DNA from: Bugulina stolonifera
Taxonomy: Eukaryota > Bryozoa > Gymnolaemata > Cheilostomatida > Bugulidae
DNA: 64,000 nt
Assembly (NCBI GenBank): GCA_935421135.1
Contig: OW285196.1
Coordinates: 12,955,001 to 13,019,000 of the forward strand
Direction of reading: 5' to 3'
Part shown: positions 32,651 through 43,294 of the stretch, piece after piece
Numbering within the stretch: position 1 is the first letter of the stretch
Layout of the letters: every line of letters begins with the position of its first letter
Made by a program: the position numbers and the translations under genes
Notes under the pieces: generated by a model
What the model was told of the DNA's origin: nothing
The model's database searches: none
The model's input: the letters and a program-made list of their open reading frames with translations, nothing else

Positions 32651-33028
32651 CAAAGAGAGTAAAAGGAAAGAGGTTTCACTCCGGCCAAAAACTGTCTCCC
32701 TCCCGCCTCCGAACGCGGTACGGACTAAGCAAGGAGTTGTCATACCTTGTATGAAAATCCCCGATTATGATTAGCGTTCCGCGGACCAATAAGAAGCGCT
32801 TCTTTACAACGGGTTCGTATAGACTCTCTATTTCCTCTAACGAGATTTCAATACGTGGTCTTAAATATAACAATCGTTAAGCTTCGATCACAGTCGAACA
32901 GCTATCCAAAATACCAGCAAGCAGATGGCGGAAAGCTGATCGCGGAACGTCGGTACCGCCAAATTGGGCGTATTTGGTGAGACAGGGTATTATCATTGAG
33001 TGATCCCTCTTTCCTTTTACTCTCTTTG
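32651..33028. mobile_element. MITE (378 bp), hAT-like, 7-8-bp TSD
   Basis: TIRs CAAAGAGAGTAAAAGGAAAG / CTTTCCTTTTACTCTCTTTG are flanked by GTAATAG at 32644-32650 and 33029-33035 (8 bp if the adjoining C is counted). The interior is GC-richer than the surroundings and has no recognisable frame. Confidence 0.8.
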
Positions 33029-33658
33029 GTAATAGCACTGCAGCTAACTCTGAGCTACTAGTCAATCACGGCAAGTCATACAGAATTACTAGCGACTGTC
33101 AATCACCACTCCCATAATGCAATGTCATGTCCTTACCAAAAGTTGTCTACTCATGAGCTTATTTCATTAAAGGAAACATAACTCCATACTAATTTGTCAA
33201 ATTACATTCTTATTTTAGTACCCATGTAGTAACTATGTACATTGTACATGCAATGTAATGTGCATGGAATACATGTGCAATATATTTCACAGCCTCCTGT
33301 TCACCTTTTATTGAAATGCATAATGATAAAATACAGAGTTTACAGAGTAGCAAGTGAAACTATTGGAGTTCTAACATGCAAATATATAAAATTTGGCAAA
33401 CTTTTTAGGAAAATTCCCTTGAATCCTAAAACCCAGTCTCGTCTCGTCTCGAATTTTTTGGAAGTAGTGTCTCGAATCTCGTCTCGAATGCAAAAATGCT
33501 GTCTCGTTCCACCTCTAATACCTAGCTGCTCGTGTACTCATACTCAACTATATTGCATGTCTAGACCATTCATTTGATGTCTACATACGTGTATCTATGT
33601 GTTTATATCCATTCTACTCAACTATATACCATTGTACATTCATGTATGGCAATTACTG

Positions 33659-34206
33659 AGTCTTTTGGTACGTTTTATACCCATGTAAAGAGGCCCGACC
33701 TCTGATAATCACTTGATATTCATTTTGTATATGAATTGGAAGATTATAAGCAACTTTTGTATAACCCGACCTATTTTGGGTTGGCCGTCGGGCTTCCGGC
33801 CGCCATGTTGTTGCGCAATTTCCAGACGACCCTACGTCGTCTTTTCCCGACACTACGTCGGGCGGAAGTTCTTATACTATATAAAGGGCCATGTTTTATC
33901 ATTTGTTGTCTCAGTTTTTGCTTGGCTTTCAATAAAGACACATCTATACTTGATACAGAGACTTTCACTTCCTTTTGTCAGGTCATTCGCTTAGCGAACC
34001 GCCTACTAGGTCGAATCACTCTCTTTCATAGTTTAGTCTCCAGGCTAGACTCGGAACCAGATGGGTCGTCTCTGGTAGTACTTTGACTACAGAGACCGCT
34101 TGATCTTTCATGTAATGAGAAGGCCTAGCACCACTCATAGGCACTTCATTTTGGGATCGGCAGTCGTCCACGGACGACCGCACGAAAAACCAGAAACCAT
34201 TACAAT
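33659..34206 (+). mobile_element. LTR-like element, plus-strand copy
   Basis: 548 bp, partner of 31383-31930 in inverted orientation 1.7 kb away. TATATAAAGGGCC at about 33880, CAATAAAG at about 33931, and the inverted GTCGTCCACGGACGAC motif near the end. No coding capacity and no clear target duplication. Confidence 0.7.
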
Positions 34207-35506
34207 ATGTTATGTTATGATTGCACATTGGATTGTGTCCTTCATGTATTATGTAACTGCATGTAAAATACAACCCATGCAATACTGGGATGAACGTGTA
34301 CATGATATAGCAAATTACTTGTATGGTCTGCCTTTGTGAATATCAATATGTACAATATAACTGCGTATATACTTCATGCCCTACATTACAAGTACAGGGC
34401 AATTTGCTAAAACATTTTCAGTAATCAAACCAATAATGACAGTTCTGCATAAATTAGCATAGGACATTGACATATTATCACTTGTAACATAATTCATCTA
34501 TCCTATACCTGATTGCCTGGTTCAAGAGTAAAGTTCTAAGGTCATAAAAGTACATGAACTCTTGTAATTTAATAATAGTACACTTATAATAGATTACCTG
34601 CATATGTCATGACAATAGGTAGCGTTCCAGTATGTATACAGGCCATGCAATACTTGGATAAATGTGCACATGGGTATACCAAATTTTTACTGGTATAGTC
34701 TAAACTATCTTCCTCTTTAGTCCTAAAAGTTTGACCAATATATAAATAGGCAGAAATTCGTAGCATTTACTACAGTTTATTCCTTGTCATCTCACATATC
34801 CAGCTTTCTGAGATACAAGAACAGGAGAAGTAATAATAACAAGCAATTACCAAAGAAGAAAGACCATAATAATTATAATAACACACTAAATATTATTCTG
34901 CTTTTGATTTTCTCTGCACATCTGCACCATGCAGTGGCATGCATGCATATCAACCATATGATTCAGAAATTGGTTTAAATAGTTACTCCACAATGGGCCT
35001 AACCACATGTGTGTATTAGCAGTGTAGTGTTTTGAAAGCACTAATCAAACTTTGTCTTTTTATACATATTTATAATCTATTAGATAATTAAATATTGTTT
35101 AAAATTATTGATTGGTGAATACTAGAGTTCAAGCATAGAGCATGGGCCTAGAGCATGGCGTAAGGTAAACACGTAAATATAAAATCAAGAGTGCACAACT
35201 CTATCCAAACAGAATATTACCAGGGGTGCCTTTGAGTCACAATCTGTAAAAAATCTATTTCTATGCCTCATTATGGTAGGATAGAATCAATAACAATGTT
35301 ATAATAGTCACCCTGTTGAGTTCTAATGTTTGACTGGTAGTTGCAGTTGTAGTTTGCCACTACATGTACATGTAGCACAGTCACAAGATTGCAAAATTGT
35401 GAAATAGTATGTGGATCAAACAGAGCTGACACCGTTCAAATATTACAGGATACTGAATTATTATAGAATTGTCAACTGCATCAGTTTGTGCGTTAAGTGA
35501 CTAGAG
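34207..35506. other. No gene recognised
   Basis: AT-rich intergenic sequence downstream of the active-looking OHCU decarboxylase gene (which ends at 35507 on the minus strand). Confidence 0.5.
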
Positions 35507-36615
35507 TCAAAGAGAGGAGTGGACAGTAGTAGACACAATGCTCTCCAACCTCAATCGACATATTTTCTTCACTTCCTCTATTCCAGTAGATATTTCTACA
35601 TCTGCTGTATTACTGAGACGTGAATCCAGGCCTTTCAGTATCGCTTCCTTTTTATTTTGGCGGGCACAGATTACAAACGGGAAGCCAAATTTCTCCTTGT
35701 ATCTGTAAGACAATTTCTCATTGGTCTAATTGCCTGTCTAAGCTATGGTTGTATAAAACGGACTTACATGTAAGTGAGAATGAGAACATAATTTCAAATT
35801 AATCAAATGTATTCTAAAGCCCAACAGTCTGACCGCATTAGTCAGAAATAAGAGCCCAAGTGAATAAGACTTGATTTCTTTGCGTAAATGAGTTGCAGTG
35901 TCACAATGTACAAGCAATTCCCACCATTATTAGCCAATCAGAAGGCACTAGTTGTTACATAGTCAAACTTTACCAGAAATTTGTTTCTTATCCTGTTCAA
36001 AACTTCATGTAGGTAAGCAAATATAAATAGTATGGAGTGATGCAACTTTACAACAGTATTAGCAAACAAACATCTGTACATAAACCTGGTATTTAATTGG
36101 TCCATCTGTGATTTTTCACTGTTAGTCAGCGTATCAAGGCCGGCAGTTTTTTGCTCTAATTTAGATTCATCAGTTAGCTCTCCGGCTGCTGCCAGTTTAC
36201 CTGCAAGGTCTGGGTGGCATCTCAATATACCAGCCTTCCCTACAAATCATATCATTCAGAGAGATAACAAAAACAAACATCGCTAATTAATATGAAAATT
36301 TCGCTACGGTTTCAAATACAGAAAATTTAGTAGGAAAATGACAGCAACATCTGTTTTTATTAACGATATAAGTCGTAACTTTCCAACTGTTTATAGTAAA
36401 AAATATACATGTAATACATATACACGTAGGTATATCCTGCCTGTTAATGGGAGCTGATCAATAAAGGCTACGATAGATGCATGCAGGCTATCTAGGTCCT
36501 TAAAAGGTTTCTCTGACCACACCGCTGCTGCCACAATTGGACACAACTCTACTACATTTCCAAATTTGTTGATAAAGTCTGTAAAGCCAAGTGCATTCAC
36601 TTCGGCTATTAACAT
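35507..36615 (-). CDS. URAD: OHCU decarboxylase (urate degradation), three exons
   Basis: Minus-strand exons 36615-36441, 36239-36086 and 35702-35507 join to 174 aa, the usual family size. It decarboxylates 2-oxo-4-hydroxy-4-carboxy-5-ureidoimidazoline to (S)-allantoin, the third step of urate oxidation after urate oxidase and HIU hydrolase. Visible motifs: FGNVVELCPIVAAAVW in exon 1; HPDLAGKLAAAGELT with the catalytic His, and the partner Glu 20 residues later (SKLEQ), in exon 2; KFGFPFVICARQNKKEAIL and EEVKKICRLRL in exon 3. Intron 1 uses a GC donor (AACAG|GCAGGA); copy B has GT at the same place, which supports this boundary. The C-terminal SSL could be a weak peroxisomal signal. Tandem paralogue B lies about 5 kb downstream. 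Confidence 0.92.
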
Positions 36616-37482
36616 CTCGTGTTGAAGAAGTAATCACCTGCAATGAGCTAACAAGTAGTAACCTAACAAATTATGTTTATATGAATATGTGCCAGCAGGC
36701 ATAGGACATTGAATAGCGATTACCATGCTAAAGGAAGCAAATATCTCAAACTATACCATTGAACAGTAGTTTTTCATGTTGGGAAACCAGGTATCGAATA
36801 TTAACATTGGATATCAATGGGGCTTGATACAGAATATCAATTTCAGATGATTAATATCATATTGCACAATGAGAGGTTTGATGCTGGAAATTTATACAAG
36901 ATATTTACATCACAGTGATTGCTGAATTTAAAGCTCAACAAAGATTACATGTCAAACCCGATAGGGGTCTGCCAATATTGAAATCCAATTTATGTTAAAG
37001 GTGAATCTTTGTTTTGATTGGGTGTGGCTAAACAGTAAGCACTATAAACAGTAAACAGTATGCCTATTTCCTTGACACCTCTGTCTAGTCATGGACCCTA
37101 AATAATAGTATGAACGGTTTGTTACATAAAGTATTGTTACAACTATAATTTTTGTGAGCTTCCAAAAACATTCCTAATTTTCTTCAAAATTAAAATTAAA
37201 TCAAAATAATGACCAAATAACCATAATAATTGTGTACTATGCAAACTCAAGTTACAATAGTAAAATAAACTAATAGCAATAGATACTGAGGGGTGTTAAT
37301 ATGGTATGAAGAACTGTACTGTATGACCACAGTAATATTGAACTAGCAATCTGGAAGTTATCTTATCTGAAATTTTCATAGTTATAATATATATATATAT
37401 CTTTATTTAATGTGCAATATAACATAGTGTACATGTAATAAATATCAGCATCATGTTTTTGTTTTTCATATCGGGAGGTTCT
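36616..37482. other. Spacer between divergent genes
   Basis: Holds the presumed promoter of the minus-strand URAD copy. AT-rich, no recognisable gene or long repeat. Confidence 0.4.
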
Positions 37483-37633
37483 CCGGTGTCAAGCGAAATT
37501 TCTGAGCTTGCAGTGAAAATGGTAACACCTCCAACCCAATTGCCCCAACCACTAATCAAGAAGCTGAAGCTATTATGAGTTTGATATCGAAAGCTCAGAA
37601 ATTTTGCAGTGCAGAAATTTCGCTTAACACCGG
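37483..37633. mobile_element. Short MITE (151 bp)
   Basis: CCGGTGTCAAGCGAAATTTC at the left and GAAATTTCGCTTAACACCGG at the right form TIRs of about 22 bp. A second internal complementary pair contains CTGAGC/GCTCAG. It ends 10 bp before the candidate splice acceptor of the next gene. No clear target duplication. Confidence 0.75.
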
Positions 37634-37648
37634 AACTCTGTAGAGAAT

Positions 37649-40600
37649 ATGAATGCTGTGATGGGTGAGGGAAGACTTCGATCTGCTAGCCCTTCACTTG
37701 GGCTCCCAGCACCCATAAGTAACTCGAGAGGGTGGGCTAGTGAACCTGGGGATGACTTCCGTAGTGAGACAATGAGTGAATTAGGGTCTGTAGGCCTCCC
37801 TGAACCAGATAACTCAGGTAAGGTTAATATTCAAAGCATTCCTTGTACAATCTACAAAGCTACAAAGTTTTAGCAGCTCAGCTCTTTTTCTTTGTTTCAT
37901 TCTTTTGATCAACCTGTTTAAACCATAAGGTTCTAAACATATATATCAGCTAGATCTGCACCATCTTAATCTATTTGCATCATTGGCCACACAATGGCTG
38001 CCAGCTCAACAAGTACTGTAACAATGATAAAAAGCCAAAGAAAACATAGGGAGAGTATCCCTTGATTAAAGGAGCTTTAGTACGTTCTAAAGAAAAATAC
38101 GTAGGCCATGCATGTACATGGAAATGCAGTTAAATGCCTACAATGATAACAAAACATGCATGCAACATTTCACTCAACATTTACATTGAAGTTTCAAGTA
38201 AGTTCGTTGTCAAATTGATTCCGCTAGAATATCGCTAGAGAGTAACTACTAACTATTTTTGGTACCATACATGACAAGTAGGGCTGACATCAAAGAGGGA
38301 GATTTCTACCCGCGTGAGACAACCCTCACCAACTCTGCTAAAATGTCTTTTAACAATGAGCACCACACTATATGGGCTGTCTGCTGTGGACACAGCTCTC
38401 AGTTACATGTAGTTACAAACTAAGGTGTGAAACATGAACATGTATGGGTACTGACAGTCTACACAGGTAACATAACCATTACAGCACTATACAATGACTA
38501 CTGCCTGAACCCTGGGCATGCATAGATTTACAGAGCACAGCTAGTATTGCATGCTTGATTGAACCATAGAGGTAACACCCCATAGAGCAGGAACTTGAAA
38601 ATTTTCCGCTATTAAACGCCGATTGGCCACTTGATGCCAGTTTTCCCCACGAGCGGCCATGATGCGATGGGGATTTCGTCCGTTTGTTTACATTAGTTAC
38701 CATTACAATTATATATAAAACATAAACTTTTTCAACGCTGTTATTTACAGATACTATTTGTGTAAAATGTTTTGAATTTATATCTAAACTGTTAAATAAT
38801 AACTCTGCCTTTTCACAATAACAGTGATTTTGAACATCTCTCTGTAAAATAGGACTTTAAAGAAAAATAAGAATAGATGTTTACTCGACCAAATAATACT
38901 AGTAACCGACTAGCACGGCAGCGTATATCGGTAGAAAGTCTGTGAATGCGTTGATTGGTCAACCAGAATAAAACCGCATATTATTGGGTATTAAAATCTC
39001 TAATCGCTAACATGATAGGCTTATTGTACATAGTTATCTACCCATAAAGGACTTTCGATAGCACGTGAACAATTCTCTGTTAATTTCAAAAAATGAGCGT
39101 GGCATTCCTGGAACAATAATTATACAATCTGACAATCTCATATAGTTAACATTGGTGTGATTGCAAGAGTGTACTTTGGGTTTCTTTGGACTAACAGTGT
39201 GGTTAGTATGAATACAGTACGGTTGTTGTGAGTTTGAACTGGAAAGACAATGAAATAAATTCAATTGTTATTTATAATTTTATTGTAGAATTATAGTATA
39301 TTGTTGTAAAATTAAAAATTTACTCAATAAGAAAATTAAATAATATCATAATTTTAATTAGCCCAGAAGTTATAGCAAGTATAATTGTTTAAAATTAATA
39401 AGCACATTCATTTATCCAGCAATAGTCATAGTGGAATCTCTCGATACTGTTATTGATTGATTGAGGCTGAGTTAAATTAACTTTGCTCACTGTCACTGCT
39501 GTACCTATAGTTATTAATTACAGTAATGGTAATAGGCTACTACTACGTTGTAAATATAGTAATACTATCAGGTGAAGTTGTGATCGCGACTCAGTAGCAA
39601 TTTATTACAATAGTCACAGATCAAAATCACTCACTCATTAGATCAGTGACTACACTAGACTATACCTACTAATTACTAAACTAACTATTATTTTATTAAT
39701 TCAGGTGATTTCCATAGACTATCTATCAACATGAACATGTTTATCATTGAATTGGTTATAATTATTTATATAATTATTTTATAATATTAATATTTGTGAT
39801 TGTAAATTAATTTTTTTGTAATAGTAATTATAATAGGCTATAAATATAATAGACCTATTAAGATTATAATTATTGTAATTGTGTTATAGGCCTATCACCA
39901 TTACTTTGAATGCTAGTATAGGCTAACTTTATATTGCTAGGAAATTTATTTAAGAAGTCTATAAACTATCAATGACTTTGTTTCACAGATGTGAACTTTC
40001 CTTTGTCCATTCCTGTCTAGAGTTTGATTCCGAGGCTTTGTAGTATCTAATTGCCTAGCACAGTTAGTAGCCCAAATACATTATAATCAAAGATCTGCAC
40101 CAGCTTAGCACAACCTTAGAATGGTTTCAAGCTAAACTATAACTGAAAGGAAAGATGATATGGAAGGAAAAATCTAAATTTATTAGGGCTGTTAATTAGT
40201 CATTAAACATTATAATGTAGAACGTTTTATAGTCTTATGCAAGTTTAGGCCTACGTCATTTATTTAATTTCTTGGTAACAGTTTGGTTAACCAAAACTTT
40301 CCTAGCCTTTCTACCTACAATGGAATAGGTGCAGGTTGAGTTGTAGCATTGATTTGTTATTTATAGGTTGGAGACTAAGTGAAATCTGGATACCACGATG
40401 CACATCACCACAACTATATGTGTGGTGCTCATCCATCATACCCATCAAGTAGGTTATGATTATGAACTCTTTTCCTGGGACTCGTGCACACAAACTGTAA
40501 CAACTGCTTCCCAATTAGAAATGGGTTTCACGGTTAAAATGAGATGCTTGATTTAATTAAGGCTTGTAGTTTTATATATGTGGGAGAAGGTACTTGGTAG

Positions 40601-40991
40601 ATTTCTGTCGTCTATTATAGAGCTGTTATGAATTTAATTCATAGGTAACATCCAGAGTGATCAACTATGTCAACATATATGTCTTATCGAAATCGTACTT
40701 TATGTTACTCTGATATAATGTGATGCCAATTTGGCAAGAATCATGTAACTACTAATAGCTGTACTATTATGGTAGGACAGTAGGCATTGAACATGTTTCG
40801 TTACTGCTTTATTATTTGGGTCTAATACCTCTTATATGTATGTAAACTATTTATCTGTGGTACGTGTGAAGCATTTATTTATCCGGTATCAATTTCCTAA
40901 TATAGATCTACTAGACAGAATATTGATCTGTGCTGATGCTGTGAATTTTGAAGAGCTGGCTGACCTTATTCCTAAGAATGGCAAGGAGTGA
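37649..40991 (+). CDS. Small two-exon protein (84 aa), family unknown
   Basis: Exons 37649-37817 and 40906-40991 join in frame (TCA G|GTAAGG to TAATATAG|AT, giving Asp) to 84 aa. The first exon is Ser/Pro/Gly-rich (RSASPSLGLPAPISNSRGWA). The second is a compact amphipathic helix (DLLDRILICADAVNFEELAD then LIPKNGKE) and ends in TGA. An acceptor-like CTCTGTAG precedes the first ATG at 37643, so a 5' UTR exon or further coding exons may lie upstream. The second exon lies inside the TIR-bounded segment 38564-41655. I do not recognise the family. Coding support is reading-frame continuity and composition only. Confidence 0.5.
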
Positions 40992-41655
40992 CTTCTGAAT
41001 ATTGAATAAGAGTTCTTATGCTATTTTGATTCAGTAAATATTTAAAATAGATTTGGTCAAAATATTGGCATTTATACTCCATGTTATGAATTGGATTTGT
41101 TTGTCTACATAAATGTTTTTATTTGTAATATGCAACTTCTGCAAATCTGCTCTACATATAGAAATACACCTACTAATACTTATACTCTATCAATCATGTG
41201 ATACCAGGGTAAACCATAGGACGTAGGACAATTAACAACTACAGTAGCTTTAGCTGTATTGTAATTTGAGGTAAAAGTAAAGTAATCTTGCCTACTGAAA
41301 GCCAAAATAACTAGAACTAGGTGATGTGTAATAATAATTTTGTGATGTACTTATATACTAATATACAATATTTGAAATTACCATGCAGTTACTATCAAAA
41401 TTACAAAATATAATAAATACAATAATTACGTTGGTCTGAAATAATTGGAAAATATGTGTGCAACAGAAAATTTCAGATTATTGGTAGCAAAGAACAAATT
41501 TTGACTACTAACTAAATGACTAACTAATCATAGCAGCGCATACGTAACTAATGTAAACAAACGGTAACTACCCCAACACATCATGGCCGCTAGGGATGAA
41601 AAGTGGCATCACAAAATTTACCGGAGTTCCTGCTCTAGGGGAGATAACTCTATGG
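38564..41655. mobile_element. Large TIR-bounded segment (3.1 kb) with about 140-bp TIRs
   Basis: The left end CCATAGAGGTAACACCCC ... runs to about 38705; the right end (about 41545-41655) is its reverse complement with roughly 80% identity, including AGAGCAGGAACT, GCGGCCATGATG and CGTTTGTTTACATTAGTTAC. ATTGAA stands on both sides (38558-38563 and 41656-41661), a possible 6-bp target duplication. The interior is AT-rich with no transposase. It contains the candidate terminal exon 40906-40991. Either one large non-autonomous element or two independent inverted short elements. Confidence 0.7.
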
Positions 41656-41659
41656 ATTG

Positions 41660-43294
41660 AACACACGCCTAGGATGGGTGGGTCTGGGTGCCTATAGCAG
41701 CCCCTGAATAATCATCAAATATTAGCAAATGAAAATTATGATTGACTAAGTCCCAAACCGGGAGGGCTTGCAGGAGGGTCCCGGTGAAACCGGGAGAGTT
41801 GTCATGTATGTTTGGTACAGCCACATGAAACCCACTATTTTGCCTAAAATAGGTCCATTTAACCTTGAACCATTAGGATTATGGGTAAAACAAATGTAAC
41901 TTGCATTCAGAGCGATCAATATTCCTGATTAAAAAACATAAAATTCAACCAAATTTGGGGGGTTTCCCCAAATGTTGTACTAATCACAAAGCCTGTGAAT
42001 CCTACATTTTGCGTGGCAGCAAACTAATATCACCACACTTAACATTGTGAATTCTCTTCATAATTATATTCAGGGAGCGCGCGCTTTTAGCCTGTGCGCA
42101 TCGCTCAAACTAATTATTATTGGGGAATTAGATATTACCGTTATTTGTTGCATCGAACATTCGCATCTCTTGGTACTTAGACTCATTTTGTATTTCCGTT
42201 GGATTTATGTCATAAAACCAAAAAAATTGCTAATACTAATCTTTTACATGTTACAAAAACTCCAACATGGTTTTATTTCCTGCAGTGCCACCTAAACTTA
42301 GTTAAGATGATAGAAATACAAAGTGTAACTTTATCAGTGTGAGTTGTTCATACAACTATACTGTACTATTACTATTATAGGCATAGTCCTCAATATTTGT
42401 ATTATAATTATTAAATTATTTATTTAGAAAAAAAATAGAAATAAAAATAATTATTTATATAAAAAATAAAATAATATAAATCTTTTTATTTAAATTACTC
42501 TTACCTCTTCTTTGCATACTAGAGCACGTAGCAAGGGCTATACCTCATATGTTTGTAGTTTCAGGTTAGTTATGCTGTGGTCAAGTATCCTGCAATGTAT
42601 GTTGGCACTCATGTAACATGAGTATATAGTATTAGTATAGGGTTATAGTTATAGTTTTTTCATCTCACACACTGTTTTGGGAAAAAGCTGATGTGATAGG
42701 CAGTGGATTGGCATCTATTTTAGGGGATCAGTAACTATGTTGCAAGGCCTATTCATTTACCAATAGATTTCAAGTTTCAATCTCGCTACTAACTTCCTTT
42801 CGGTGATGAGCCTTGCTTTGAATAATAATTACTGTACATTATGGCCTATACATCACGCATGGCATATTATTATTTGTACAGCTAATAATAGTACTTATAC
42901 TTATATAATTAAATAGACTTTAATTTATAAATGATAAAATGGTTATAACTTAATGTTTGTATAATTAATTATCCTGACCAATAGTTTCATCCCACTAACC
43001 AGACAAATCGTTAGGTCTAAGTTGATAGAATGATGAAACTGGTGTAAGGCAGATTTAGATAGTGACAGAGATTAGCGGTAGGTCAGCATGTTATAAAAAA
43101 GGTTTGAATGAATTCCTACAGCTTGACATTGACTTAGAGCACTTGTTCAGAGAAATCATGTATCATATAAGTTATATAGTTCTTTTCACATTTTATTTAC
43201 GCATTTTCTTGTTAAGTAGGTGTTTTTAAATCTCTGTTGAGTAGGTGCTTCTAAATCTCTGTTTCTGATGTTAGATGATGGTGCCAGTTGAGAA
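41660..43294. other. Region upstream of PDZD8, no other gene recognised
   Basis: Contains GC-richer text near 41755-41810 (ACCGGGAG repeats in both orientations), a nearly pure A/T tract at 42415-42495, and then the presumed promoter and 5' UTR of PDZD8. No specific promoter element is supported. Confidence 0.4.

Noticed and set aside
33653..34086. Several overlapping open frames around 33.7-34.1 kb and their antisense partners at 31.5-31.9 kb
   Set aside because: They track the inverted LTR-like repeats; similar peptides arise only because the DNA is repeated.
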